Shown in pieces: positions 33,341 to 42,268 of a stretch of 51,614 bases of DNA. The stretch's first letter is position 1, and the number at the start of each line of letters is the position of its first letter. The notes under the pieces were generated by a model that saw nothing but the letters and a program-made list of their open reading frames with translations, was not told the origin of the DNA and did not search any database. Location of the stretch: positions 1-51,614 of the forward strand of contig CAMEOT010000020.1 in NCBI GenBank assembly GCA_945929965.1. Reading direction: 5' to 3'. Made by a program: the position numbers and the translations under genes. The stretch is from an uncultured Lachnospiraceae bacterium (GTDB lineage Bacteria; Bacillota; Clostridia; Lachnospirales; Lachnospiraceae).

Positions 33341-33973
33341 ATGAGTTTAAAGATTTTGGCAAGTTTAATCATACTGATTGCCGTAGTGGCACATACTACC
33401 AAACGCCAACAGCGCATCGCGGAAAACAGTGAAAAAGAGTTCTGGGCCAGAGAGCGGAAAGCCAACTCCGTCCGCAAAAAGCCTCTGGATGATCTGGACT
33501 ATGTAAAAATCCCCCTGGATAAGCTTCCCATGGATGCTCTTCCGGACAACGAAAGAGCCGAAGAATACCGTAGTCTCCTTACTTCTCTGTCCACACAGCC
33601 GATCGTAAATCTCACAGGCTTCACCAACACAGATCTGAAACTGGAATACGGCACTGCGAACATTACACCGCTGTCCCGGTATGATCAGAATTACACCGTA
33701 CTGGTGCGTACCCTGCAGCAGTGGGCCGATCTGCTTCTGGATTCCGGTCTGACAGACGATGCGGAAACGGTTCTCGCGTATGCCGTCTCTATCGGCACCG
33801 ACGTCAGCCATACTTACTATGCGCTGGCTAAAATTTATGCCGGAAGGAAGGAATATGACAAAATTGCCGATCTGATCCACCGTGCAGAAGGACTGCGTTC
33901 CGCTTTGCGTAATTCTATCGTCCGTACTTTGCAAGAATCTTATCCGCAAGCCTGCTCGCTTCACTGCGGGTAA
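33341..33973 (+). CDS. Membrane-anchored TPR-like hypothetical protein
   Basis: A 210-aa protein with an N-terminal membrane anchor (LASLIILIAVVAHTT), a charged linker, and a C-terminal helical region like tetratricopeptide repeats (WADLLLDSGLTDDAETVLAYAVSIGTDVSHTYYALAKIYAGRKEYDKIADLI). GAAAGG precedes the ATG. It is divergent from the 35-aa peptide. Its last 59 bases overlap the convergent exonuclease gene, a long overlap for two real genes. No specific family was recognised; a scaffold role is possible. Confidence 0.75.
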   Translation: MSLKILASLIILIAVVAHTTKRQQRIAENSEKEFWARERKANSVRKKPLDDLDYVKIPLDKLPMDALPDNERAEEYRSLLTSLSTQPIVNLTGFTNTDLKLEYGTANITPLSRYDQNYTVLVRTLQQWADLLLDSGLTDDAETVLAYAVSIGTDVSHTYYALAKIYAGRKEYDKIADLIHRAEGLRSALRNSIVRTLQESYPQACSLHCG

Positions 33974-34661
33974 GCTTTTCCACATCGACCTCCAAAGTTA
34001 TCTTATGCTGCTCTGCCAGACGATATAACCGCTCTTTTTGCGGTTTCGTCGCGGGCGTATCTCTTTTTACCTGAAAATGTAATGGCTGCGGCTCAAATAA
34101 ATTATTCTTTGTCGATTTTCCGACAGCTTCTGTCGATGCCTGTCCACCGGTTTCCTCCCGGTAAAACAGTTCTATCAGCTTTCGGAACAACCGGTCCGTT
34201 GCTTTCGCATCCTCCAGAGCCCGGTGTGCATGATGCGGGATCTCATAATACTGACACAGATACCCCAGATTACGATGAGGCAGTTCCGGCAGATATTTCC
34301 GGGCAATCTGCAAAGTGTCCACCGCCGATCTCTCAAAAGTAATCTTCCGGTCCACTGCTGCTTTTTTCAAAAAAGAATAATCAAACAAAATGCTGTGTCC
34401 CAGCAACGGTAATTCTCCCATAAATTCCAATAATTTTGGGAAAACCTCATCCAGCTGAGGTGCATCCGCAAGGTCTTCGTCCCGGATTCCCGTAAGTTCT
34501 GTGATCCGTTCTTCCAATTTCCGCCCCGGATCCACAAACGTAGAAAATTCTTCCACAATCTGTCCCTGCTCCACACGGATTGCTCCGATCTCTATGATCC
34601 GATCTCTCTTGGGATTCAGTCCCGTGGTCTCCAAATCTATACTGACATAAGTGTCATACAT
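33915..34661 (-). CDS. DnaQ-like 3'-5' exonuclease
   Basis: A 248-aa protein whose first about 170 residues form a DEDDh exonuclease. ExoI is SIDLETTGLNPKRDRIIEIGA, ExoII GHSILFDYSFL and ExoIII HRALEDAKAT. This is the fold of the polymerase III epsilon subunit. A C-terminal extension (about 205-248; KPQKERLYRLAEQHKITLEVDVEKLTRSEASRLADKILAKYG) looks like the small helical domain seen after exonucleases in Firmicutes. It probably trims single-stranded DNA or RNA. It overlaps the convergent TPR-like gene by 59 nt. Confidence 0.9.
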   Translation of the reverse strand: MYDTYVSIDLETTGLNPKRDRIIEIGAIRVEQGQIVEEFSTFVDPGRKLEERITELTGIRDEDLADAPQLDEVFPKLLEFMGELPLLGHSILFDYSFLKKAAVDRKITFERSAVDTLQIARKYLPELPHRNLGYLCQYYEIPHHAHRALEDAKATDRLFRKLIELFYREETGGQASTEAVGKSTKNNLFEPQPLHFQVKRDTPATKPQKERLYRLAEQHKITLEVDVEKLTRSEASRLADKILAKYGR

Positions 34662-34743
34662 ACTATTCTCTTATCCTTCCGCAGTACTTCTGATATATTC
34701 TGACTGCATACCTCAATTTTTATGAACCGGTCTTCTCCTGTAC

Positions 34744-36543
34744 TTATAATATTGGATTCGCGATCACTTGTACCTTGGCTTCATAATTGAGCGGATTCCG
34801 TTCTTGATAATCAAACAGAACATAATGAGGTTCCGGATAGCGGAACGGTTCTAAGTGTGTCATTCGGCTTAGCTGTTTCCAGTCATACTGATCATAGGCA
34901 GAAAGATAATGTCTCTCCTGCTCTTCCGTCTGGTAAAAACGGCGGATATTCGGTTTTTCCTCTTCCGTGATCTCTGCCGCAAACGCAGGTCTGCTCTTCA
35001 GGTTCTCCCGAAGATACATATCATAAGTCAGAAGTTCTCTGTAAATCTCACGGTTGGCCGGATCTTTCATCGCTGCGAACTCCAATAAGATCTGATACCG
35101 GTAAGCTCTGGCCGGACTGTTGGTAAAATATCCCTGTTCCTGATAATAATGCGCCAGCGCCTCATACATGGCAAACGGACCGGAAAATGCTTTTTCCAAT
35201 ACAGGCAGAGTATGAGTGAACTGGCCGCTGTTATAATACAGCTCTACCATCTCTTCGATCCGTTTCAGTCTCCGGATCTCTCCATAGCTGATCCAGTTCG
35301 TATACAACACTTCATAGGGAGGCTGTTCCAGATAACGAATGCCATATTCCTTTGCATGCTCATGCATATCGGATCCCTTTAATACCTTCAGGAAGCCTAA
35401 CTGTAACTGCTCCGGCTGCATTGCATACACCCTGTCAAAGGATCTGCCAAAGCTCTCATAATCTTCATAAGGAAGACCCGCGATCAGATCCAGATGCTGA
35501 TGAATATTCTGTCCTCTGTGAATGGCCGCAACAATTTTCTCCAGCTTGTCCACATTCATGACACGGTGAATGGCTCTTATTGTCTCCGGATTCATAGACT
35601 GCACCCCGATCTCCAGCTGTGCCAGTCCCGGACGGAAGCGGTTCAACAATGCGATCTCTTCTTCGCGCAAAATGTCCGCGGAAATCTCGAAATGGAAGTT
35701 GGTGACGCCATTGTCATGTTCATAAATATACCGCCAGATCTCCATGGCATGCTTGTGGTCACAATTGAACGTCCGGTCAATGAACTTCACCTGTTTTACG
35801 TTTTGATCCAGAAAAAACTGCAGTTCTCTTTTTACGACATCTATGTCACGTAGTCTCACTTTTTTATCTATGGAGGACAGGCAATAGCTGCACCGGTAAG
35901 GGCATCCTCTGCTGGTCTCATAATAGATGATACGATTCGTAAAAGGCTCCATATCCTCATAGAGAAAAGGAAGCATAGTCAGATCCGTCAATTCTCTAGG
36001 TGCCGTATAACCGGAGGCAAGACACAGTCCGGAGATCTGTCCAAAGCGCTCTGCCACAGACTTTCCTGCAACCGTTCCCGTTCGATCTGCTGCCTGCTGT
36101 TCTATGCTGTCGGGTTCGGGTTGCTGTTCGGACTGTCCGGTGCTTTCTGCTTCCCGCACATAGTGGTCCAGTACCTCCCGGAAGGTTACTTCTCCTTCTC
36201 CCACCATAATTCCGGTAACCTGAGGGAACTCTCTTAAAAGTCCCGGTCCATCATAAGTCACCTCCGGTCCTCCCAGCCAGATCTCCGTATCCGGCAGGAT
36301 CTTCGGCAGTTCTGTCAGAATCTCCCGGATCAACTTCCAGTTCCAGATATAACAGGAAAATCCTATTACCTTTGGCTGACGCTTCCAAATTCCCTCCAAA
36401 ATACTTTCCAGAGATTCATTGATGGTGAATTCCGCCAGTTCCACATAGGGCTGTAACTTTTCTCCCACACCGGCCCGCAGGCTGTAAATAGCAGGATTGG
36501 AATGTATGAATTTTGCATTAATAGCTGTTAATAAGAATTTCAT
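34744..36543 (-). CDS. B12-binding-domain radical SAM protein (DUF4080 type)
   Basis: A 599-aa protein. An N-terminal cobalamin-binding-like Rossmann domain (residues 1-130; LLTAINAKFIHSNPAIYSLR ... GFSCYIWNWK ... WLGGPEVTYDGP) is followed by the radical SAM core with the iron-sulfur motif CPYRCSYC. A C-terminal domain of the DUF4080 type completes it. A low-complexity linker rich in Gln and Glu (about 135-165) sits between the first two. The substrate is unknown; related proteins act on membrane or cofactor substrates, none proven here. It lies 82 nt upstream of the exonuclease on the same strand. The gal terminator lies just upstream of its start. Confidence 0.88.
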   Translation of the reverse strand: MKFLLTAINAKFIHSNPAIYSLRAGVGEKLQPYVELAEFTINESLESILEGIWKRQPKVIGFSCYIWNWKLIREILTELPKILPDTEIWLGGPEVTYDGPGLLREFPQVTGIMVGEGEVTFREVLDHYVREAESTGQSEQQPEPDSIEQQAADRTGTVAGKSVAERFGQISGLCLASGYTAPRELTDLTMLPFLYEDMEPFTNRIIYYETSRGCPYRCSYCLSSIDKKVRLRDIDVVKRELQFFLDQNVKQVKFIDRTFNCDHKHAMEIWRYIYEHDNGVTNFHFEISADILREEEIALLNRFRPGLAQLEIGVQSMNPETIRAIHRVMNVDKLEKIVAAIHRGQNIHQHLDLIAGLPYEDYESFGRSFDRVYAMQPEQLQLGFLKVLKGSDMHEHAKEYGIRYLEQPPYEVLYTNWISYGEIRRLKRIEEMVELYYNSGQFTHTLPVLEKAFSGPFAMYEALAHYYQEQGYFTNSPARAYRYQILLEFAAMKDPANREIYRELLTYDMYLRENLKSRPAFAAEITEEEKPNIRRFYQTEEQERHYLSAYDQYDWKQLSRMTHLEPFRYPEPHYVLFDYQERNPLNYEAKVQVIANPIL

Positions 36544-36560
36544 GGGATTATTATACTAAG

Positions 36561-36592
36561 AAAAAAGAATTGTGTCACCACAATTCCTTTTC
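36561..36592 (-). terminator. Terminator of the gal operon
   Basis: GAATTGTG (36567-36574), loop TCAC, CACAATTC (36579-36586). Read on the minus strand the stem ends in TTTTTT. It lies downstream of galT and just before the radical SAM start. Confidence 0.85.
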
Positions 36593-36631
36593 CTCTCAAC
36601 AAATGTACAACAAACATTCAACAAAATTTGA

Positions 36632-38134
36632 TTATAAGCTTTTAACAAAACGGTCGAACGCCTTTTGGCCTTCCTCAGTTCTCTTGTAGACACCGGCATC
36701 TTCCAATACCTGCATGAATACCAGACCGATCTCCTTCTCTACGATACCGTCGATGTTCTTAGCAGTGATGGCATCGTATTTCGGACGGAACTCGTCTACC
36801 CAGTCTGCATGCTTTGCCAGTTCCTCATCAGCTCTTAAGTCTTTACCGGCGAGGATTGCTTCCTTCAGATGCGCCATCTCGCCCTTCAGGCGAGCAGGCA
36901 GTACTGCCAGACCCATAACCTCGATCAGGCCGATATTCTCTTTTTTGATATGATGCAGCTTTGCATGGGGATGATAGACTCCCAGCGGATGCTCCTCTGT
37001 GGTGATATTGTTACGCAGCACCAGATCCAGTTCGAACTTGTCTCCTCTCTTTCTTGCAATGGGAGTGATGGTGTTATGAGGCTCGTTATCGGTGTAGGCA
37101 TAGATAAATGCCTCTTCATCCGTATATTCTCTCCACTTGTTCAGGATTACATCTGCCAGTGCAATGATACGGTCAGTATCCGTACCGCTGAGACGGATGA
37201 CAGACATGGGCCATGCCACGATACCGGCATCCACATCCTCGAAACCGGCTACGGAGAACGTTCTCTCTACCGGAGCTTTCGCCATGGCAAACTCGTAATG
37301 GCCACCCTGGAAATGATCGTGGCTTAAGATGGAGCCGCCTACGATGGGCAGATCCGCATTGGAACCCACAAAATAATGAGGAAACTGCTTTACGAAATCA
37401 AACAGCTTACAGAAGGTCGCATGCTCAATCTTCATAGGCACATGCTGAGAGTTAAATACGATGCAGTGCTCATTATAATATACATACGGAGAATACTGGA
37501 ATCCCCACTGACTGCCGTTAATGGTCACCGGAATGATACGGTGGTTCTGACGGGCAGGATGGTTCACACGGCCTGCATAACCCTCATTTTCACGGCACAA
37601 CAGGCATTTCGGATAACCGGACTGCTTTGCCAGCTTTGCTGCGGCGATAGCTTTAGGATCCTTCTCGGGCTTGGACAGGTTGATAGTAATATCCAGATCG
37701 CCATATTTGGTGGGAGCCACCCATTTCATATCCTTGCAGATACGATAGCGGCGGATATAGTCGGAATCTCTGCTTAATTTATAATAATAGTCGGTAGCTG
37801 CCTCAGGAGATACCTGCTCGTATAGTTCATGGAAATGACGGATCACTTCACTGGGTCTGGGCATCAGCATGCTCATGATCTTCGTATCGAAAAGATCGCG
37901 GTATACCACGCTGTTCTCCTTGAGAATGCCTTTTTCATAAGCGTAATCCAGCATGCCCTTCAGAACCTCTTCCAGTTCATCCTCGCGCATGGTCACATTG
38001 TCACGGTCTTCCAGCTCATCCAGTTCAAACAGCTCCAACAGACGGTTGGTGGTATAGATCACATCTTCCTCCGGAACCAGTCCTGTCTGTACTCCGTAGG
38101 ATACTAATTTACGAATTAATACCTGAATATCCAT
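36632..38134 (-). CDS. galT: UDP-glucose--hexose-1-phosphate uridylyltransferase (type 2 GalT)
   Basis: A 500-aa enzyme of the Leloir pathway that exchanges UMP between UDP-glucose and galactose-1-phosphate. The HIT-like active site is GGSILSHDHFQGGHYEFAMAKAP, and a paired N-terminal helical region marks the long Firmicute type. The frame is open to 38185, but the ATG at 38134 has GGAGAAAAA before it and starts at MDIQVLIRKLV. It is 80 nt downstream of galK on the same strand. galE and galM are not in the window. Confidence 0.95.
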   Translation of the reverse strand: MDIQVLIRKLVSYGVQTGLVPEEDVIYTTNRLLELFELDELEDRDNVTMREDELEEVLKGMLDYAYEKGILKENSVVYRDLFDTKIMSMLMPRPSEVIRHFHELYEQVSPEAATDYYYKLSRDSDYIRRYRICKDMKWVAPTKYGDLDITINLSKPEKDPKAIAAAKLAKQSGYPKCLLCRENEGYAGRVNHPARQNHRIIPVTINGSQWGFQYSPYVYYNEHCIVFNSQHVPMKIEHATFCKLFDFVKQFPHYFVGSNADLPIVGGSILSHDHFQGGHYEFAMAKAPVERTFSVAGFEDVDAGIVAWPMSVIRLSGTDTDRIIALADVILNKWREYTDEEAFIYAYTDNEPHNTITPIARKRGDKFELDLVLRNNITTEEHPLGVYHPHAKLHHIKKENIGLIEVMGLAVLPARLKGEMAHLKEAILAGKDLRADEELAKHADWVDEFRPKYDAITAKNIDGIVEKEIGLVFMQVLEDAGVYKRTEEGQKAFDRFVKSL

Positions 38135-38214
38135 TTTTTCTCCATTCTGCCGCCGGACCATTCGGACAGCTTCCGCGGCACTCACTTTCTGTTTGCGTAG
38201 GAACCTTACTTTTC

Positions 38215-39384
38215 TTACAGGGTCTGAGGACCATCACCGATCTCTACTACATAGAAATCAGCCGCATAGCCGATCTTTTCCTTGTATGCCTTGCCTACCT
38301 GCTCGATAAAGGTATCAATAGCTTCATCCTTCACAATGCTTACGGTACATCCGCCAAAGCCGGCACCGGTCATACGGGATCCAATGACACCATCTACCTT
38401 CCATGCTTCCTCTACCAGAGTATCCAGCTCGATACCGGTTACTTCATAATCATCCCGCAGGGATACGTGGGATGCATTCATCAGCTCACCAAACAGCTTC
38501 ACATCATTGTTCTTCAGCGCTTCTACCGCACGGATCGTTCTCTGATTCTCGTATACTGCATGCTTTGCACGCTTTCTGCGGACATCACTCTTGATAATAG
38601 CCTTGAACTTCTCAAAGGTCTCCTCATTCAGATCACCCAGCGTCTTGATCTTCACTACCTGCTGCAGCTCTGCCAGTGCGGTCTCACACTCACTGCGGCG
38701 CTCATTGTACTTGGAATCTCCCAAGCCTCTCTTTTTGTTACTGCACGCGATCACGATCTTCGCATTCTCCAGATGGATCGGTGCATACTCATATTCCAAT
38801 GTTGCTGTATCCAGGAAAATAGCGTTCTCTTTTTTACCCATGGCAATGGCAAACTGATCCATGATACCGCAGTTTACTTTGTTGTATTTGTTCTCGGAGA
38901 ACTGTCCGATCAGCGCAAGATCCTGGTTGGTCACGTCAAAGCCGAAGAAATCCCTCAGGATGTAGCCGGTCAGCACTTCTACGGAAGCGGAAGAAGAAAG
39001 TCCGGAACCGTTAGGGATATTACCGTTCAACAGCAGATCCATACCGGAAGTCACTTTCATGCCCTTCTCGCCGAAAGCCCAGATCACTCCCTTGGGATAA
39101 TTGGTCCAATTCGCTTCCTTGCTGGGTACCAGGTCATCCAGAGAAGACTCGATCACACCCAGATGTTCGAAATTCATGGAATAGAAACGCAGTTTATTGT
39201 CGTTTCTTTTTCTTGCCACGCCGTAAGTACCAATGGTCAGTGCACAGGGGAATACATGTCCGCCGTTATAGTCGGTATGTTCACCGATCAGATTCACACG
39301 TCCCGGTGCAAAATAAGCCTTGGCACCTTCTGCATCTCCAAATACTTCTGCGAAAGTCTTCAGAATCGTCTCTTTCATTTCCAT
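38215..39384 (-). CDS. galK: Galactokinase
   Basis: A 389-aa GHMP kinase. The galactokinase signature is PGRVNLIGEHTDYNGGHVFP, the ATP loop NGSGLSSSASVEVL, and the third motif GSRMTGAGFGGCTVSI. It makes galactose-1-phosphate from galactose and ATP. The ATG at 39384 has AGGAG 6 nt upstream. The region upstream (39385-39553) has a small hairpin GCTTAC-ACA-GTAAGC but no clear repressor gene nearby. It is followed by galT. Confidence 0.96.
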   Translation of the reverse strand: MEMKETILKTFAEVFGDAEGAKAYFAPGRVNLIGEHTDYNGGHVFPCALTIGTYGVARKRNDNKLRFYSMNFEHLGVIESSLDDLVPSKEANWTNYPKGVIWAFGEKGMKVTSGMDLLLNGNIPNGSGLSSSASVEVLTGYILRDFFGFDVTNQDLALIGQFSENKYNKVNCGIMDQFAIAMGKKENAIFLDTATLEYEYAPIHLENAKIVIACSNKKRGLGDSKYNERRSECETALAELQQVVKIKTLGDLNEETFEKFKAIIKSDVRRKRAKHAVYENQRTIRAVEALKNNDVKLFGELMNASHVSLRDDYEVTGIELDTLVEEAWKVDGVIGSRMTGAGFGGCTVSIVKDEAIDTFIEQVGKAYKEKIGYAADFYVVEIGDGPQTL

Positions 39385-39553
39385 TTTCTGCTCCTATCTG
39401 CTTACTGTGTAAGCCCCGTCCATTTATATGTTCTTACTCTTGTCGCTCCGGCCGATGCCGCGATACGAATTCTCTTGCTCTATGTTTTCATCATAATCGA
39501 AAAAAACAAATATTTCTACCTATTTTTGTTCTTAAGACCTGTCATTATGTTAA

Positions 39554-39700
39554 AAGCTACAAGCCATGCAAATCCAAAAAGAAAGATACACCGTGGGAGC
39601 TTGCTCACAAAGGTGTATCTTTCTTTTTGGATTTATACGGCGACAGCCGTACATGAAGTAGACGCAGCGCGTCTACGAATGCGCATGGCGCAATTCCTTG
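39554..39700. repeat. Cloverleaf-type structured repeat, copy B (leuA terminator)
   Basis: The same plan as 13438-13585. It begins AGCTACAAGCCATGCAA (39555-39571). GCCATGC (39563-39569) pairs with GCATGGC (39683-39689). Inside are a perfect 23-bp hairpin (39570-39592 with 39612-39634), ACGGC-GACA-GCCGT, and GTAGACGC-AGC-GCGTCTAC. The long hairpin is A-rich on one arm and T-rich on the other, so it can terminate leuA transcripts coming from the right. Confidence 0.85.
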
Positions 39701-39804
39701 GATCCTGCTCACAAGGATGTATCTTTGTTTTTGCTTTTATACGGCGACAGCCGTACATGAAGTAGACGCAACGCGTCTACGAATGCGCATGGCGCAGTTC
39801 CCGG
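39597..39804. repeat. Tandem duplication of a 104-bp unit within the structured repeat
   Basis: 39597-39700 and 39701-39804 are two 104-bp units sharing about nine tenths of their bases. The second unit has a C-to-A-type change in the GTAGACGC-AAC-GCGTCTAC loop and several changes in the hairpin arm. It lacks its own AGCTACAAGCCATGCAA start, so only part of the element was duplicated. The whole gene-free region is 39385-39811. Confidence 0.85.
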
Positions 39805-39811
39805 GCGTACT

Positions 39812-41818
39812 TTATTCCGCACTCTGTTTCCGATACTGTACCGGAGTCATATCATAAGCCTTTTTGAACAGGCGGTTAAAGTGCTCCACATTCTCGTAAC
39901 CGACATTGGCTGCTATGGTCTCCACCGTCTGATTGGTCTCCTTCAAGAGCATTCTTGCCTTCTTCATACGTTCTTCCCTTACAACCTCCTGGAAGGTCAT
40001 GCCGGCCTTTTCCTTAATGTATTTAGACAAATACGGTTTGGAGAGATGGAAGGTATCTACCAGCATATCCAGTGTTACATCCACGTAGTTCTTCTGGATG
40101 AAACTGATGATCTCCACGATCCGCTCCTCTCTGCCGGAAGTGATATGCTGCTCTGCTGCCAGCTTGTTCACAGCGGATACCAATGCTGCGATGGAACTCT
40201 TAATAATATCTTCATCTACGCCGACACCCCAGTAGAACTTACCGTCATGGACGATGCCTACATAGGTAGCTGCCTTAGAGTTGGAACCTCTGGAAATCGC
40301 ATGCTCTTCGTAAACAGACAGTTCATAGGTAATACCGAAGTATGTCTTAATAGCATTGCTGACTGCGTCGAGACGTCCGTTACCCATGGTGGTAATGGTT
40401 CTGGAAGCGCCGCCCTGCTCGATGGTCACCTCTGCCTGAATGCCGTTCTCCTGCTTGAAGTGGCACTCCGGAACATTGAAGATGCTGCGGGGATAAATAT
40501 AATTTTCCTCGAAGATCGCGTAGATCTCCTTGGGAAGTAATTCCTGATGACGTCTGTCGGAAATACCTTTTACCAGATATCCGACTTCTTCCTTCATGGC
40601 TGCAGGCAGTGAGAAACCAAACTGCTGCTTCAATACGAATGCTACGCCGCCCTTACCGGATACACTGTTGATACGGATAACATCGGATTCGTACTCTCTT
40701 CCCACATCTGCAGGATCGATAGGCAGGTAAGGAATATCCCAGCGCTTGCCGGTCTTGCCTTCCTTCTGCCAGGCCATACCTTTGCTGATGGCATCCTGAT
40801 GGGAACCGGAAAATGCGGTAAATACCAGATCTCCCGCATAAGGAACTCTCTCATGTACCTTCATACCGGTGAAATTCTCATAAGCATCGCGGATCTCCAT
40901 AATATGAGAGAAATCCAGTCCGCTATATACACCATGGCACATCATATTCAGTGCAACGGTTACCAGATCCACATTACCGGTACGCTCGCCATTGCCGAAC
41001 AAAGTACCTTCCACACGATCTGCTCCGGCCAGTACGCCGAACTCCGCATCGCTGATACCGCAGCCTCTGTCGTTATGGGGATGTACGCTAAGTACTACAT
41101 TATCACGATATTTCAAATGCTTGTGCATATATTCTACCTGACACGCAAATACGTGAGGCATTGCTACCTGCACGGTGGTAGGCAGATTGATGATAGCCTT
41201 GCGATCAGCGGTGGGTTTCCATACCTCCAGTACCGCATTGCAGACTTCCAGCGCATAATCCACCTCTGTCTGGGAAAAACTCTCCGGACTGTACTCAAAG
41301 GTGAAGTTACCTTCGGTCTCATCTGCCAGATTCTTTAACATCCGGGCACCGTCTACTGCCAGCTTCTTGATGGCTTCCTTATCCTTTTTAAATACCTGTT
41401 CTCTCTGTTCTACGGAAGTAGAATTATACAGATGGATCACTGCGTGGGGCGCACCCTTGACTGCTTCGAAGGTCTTGCGGATGATATGCTCTCTCGCCTG
41501 CGTCAATACCTGAATGGTCACATCCTCCGGGATCATGTCGCGCTCGATCAATGCACGGATAAAATTGTACTCCGTATCGGAGGAAGCGGGAAAACCAACC
41601 TCGATCTCCTTGAAACCGATCTTTACCAACATCTTGAAGAATTCCAGCTTATCTTCCAGACTCATGGGATCGATCAATGCCTGGTTGCCGTCTCTTAAGT
41701 CAACACTGCACCAGATAGGGGGCTTGGTAATGCTGTCCTTCTTTACCCAGTCGTAGGTCACCTCGGGGGGCATAAAATAAGTTTTCTGATATTTTGCTGC
41801 AATGTCTGCGCTGTTCAT
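39812..41818 (-). CDS. leuA: 2-isopropylmalate synthase fused to an AraC-type DNA-binding domain
   Basis: A 668-aa fusion. Residues 1 to about 560 form a complete type-2 LeuA: DLRDGNQALIDPM (R42, D43), the metal-binding HPHNDRG (246-252), GNGERTGN (275-282), and the leucine-sensing dimer domain (about 430-555; NAIKTYFGITYELSVYEEHAISRGSNSKAATYVG). Residues 564-668 form a full AraC double helix-turn-helix (LDMLVDTFHLSKPYLSKYIKE ... VETIAANVGYENVEHFNRLFKKAYDMTPVQYRKQ). The enzyme makes 2-isopropylmalate from 2-oxoisovalerate and acetyl-CoA and is inhibited by leucine in general. The fusion suggests an enzyme that also regulates transcription. GGAGG precedes the ATG. No other leucine genes are in the window. 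Confidence 0.93.
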   Translation of the reverse strand: MNSADIAAKYQKTYFMPPEVTYDWVKKDSITKPPIWCSVDLRDGNQALIDPMSLEDKLEFFKMLVKIGFKEIEVGFPASSDTEYNFIRALIERDMIPEDVTIQVLTQAREHIIRKTFEAVKGAPHAVIHLYNSTSVEQREQVFKKDKEAIKKLAVDGARMLKNLADETEGNFTFEYSPESFSQTEVDYALEVCNAVLEVWKPTADRKAIINLPTTVQVAMPHVFACQVEYMHKHLKYRDNVVLSVHPHNDRGCGISDAEFGVLAGADRVEGTLFGNGERTGNVDLVTVALNMMCHGVYSGLDFSHIMEIRDAYENFTGMKVHERVPYAGDLVFTAFSGSHQDAISKGMAWQKEGKTGKRWDIPYLPIDPADVGREYESDVIRINSVSGKGGVAFVLKQQFGFSLPAAMKEEVGYLVKGISDRRHQELLPKEIYAIFEENYIYPRSIFNVPECHFKQENGIQAEVTIEQGGASRTITTMGNGRLDAVSNAIKTYFGITYELSVYEEHAISRGSNSKAATYVGIVHDGKFYWGVGVDEDIIKSSIAALVSAVNKLAAEQHITSGREERIVEIISFIQKNYVDVTLDMLVDTFHLSKPYLSKYIKEKAGMTFQEVVREERMKKARMLLKETNQTVETIAANVGYENVEHFNRLFKKAYDMTPVQYRKQSAE

Positions 41819-41896
41819 GGAAATCCTCCTGCCGTATGATTACTTTTTATTTTCAAAACCTGCTGTTTTTACTATTTTCACTTATCTGATTGCATT

Positions 41897-41977
41897 ATCT
41901 TAACACTCATAATTTCTGTAAGCAAGATATATTCTTATCTTGTTAATTGATGTATTTTAATGTGACATTTTTGTCAT
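41897..41977 (-). promoter_or_regulatory. leuA promoter and upstream palindrome
   Basis: On the minus strand, TTGCTT (41920-41925), a 17-bp spacer and TAAGAT (41897-41902), about 80 nt before the leuA ATG. Further upstream at 41964-41977 is TGACA-TTTT-TGTCA, a possible operator. The gene-free stretch 41819-42268 is AT-rich. No T-box specifier or antiterminator was seen. Confidence 0.5.
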
Positions 41978-42150
41978 ATACCTATAAATTCAATAAAAAG
42001 GCTATTTTATTCGGTGATTATTCCTTTTTATTATTTGATTAAAATTTCTAATTGCATATATCATTTTTTGTTTTATTTAAAACCATACTTTTAATTTTAT
42101 AATGTTGTATAATTGATTAATTTTATTACTATGTTTAAAATGTTTTTCAT

Positions 42151-42182
42151 AAAAAAACAGATGTCCGTGTTAGACATCTGTT
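42151..42182 (-). terminator. Terminator after the cytidylate-kinase-like gene
   Basis: AACAGATGTC (42156-42165), a 7-nt loop and GACATCTGTT (42173-42182). Read on the minus strand it is followed by T-residues. It ends the purine-uptake operon. Confidence 0.88.
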
Positions 42183-42268
42183 TACAATCTATTCTTTATT
42201 TATATCCTAAACGATTTCTTCGTACTGCATACTCTCGAAATCGTAACGCCCATTCGCATTCCGGACTA

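Noticed and set aside
38467..39765. Long open frame opposite galK and through the structured repeat
   Set aside because: galK on the other strand is complete with all signatures; this frame also translates the repeat, so it is a by-product of codon bias.
41819..42268. T-box or other leucine-responsive leader before leuA
   Set aside because: No AGGGTGGNACCGCG-type T-box sequence and no leucine-rich leader peptide were seen.
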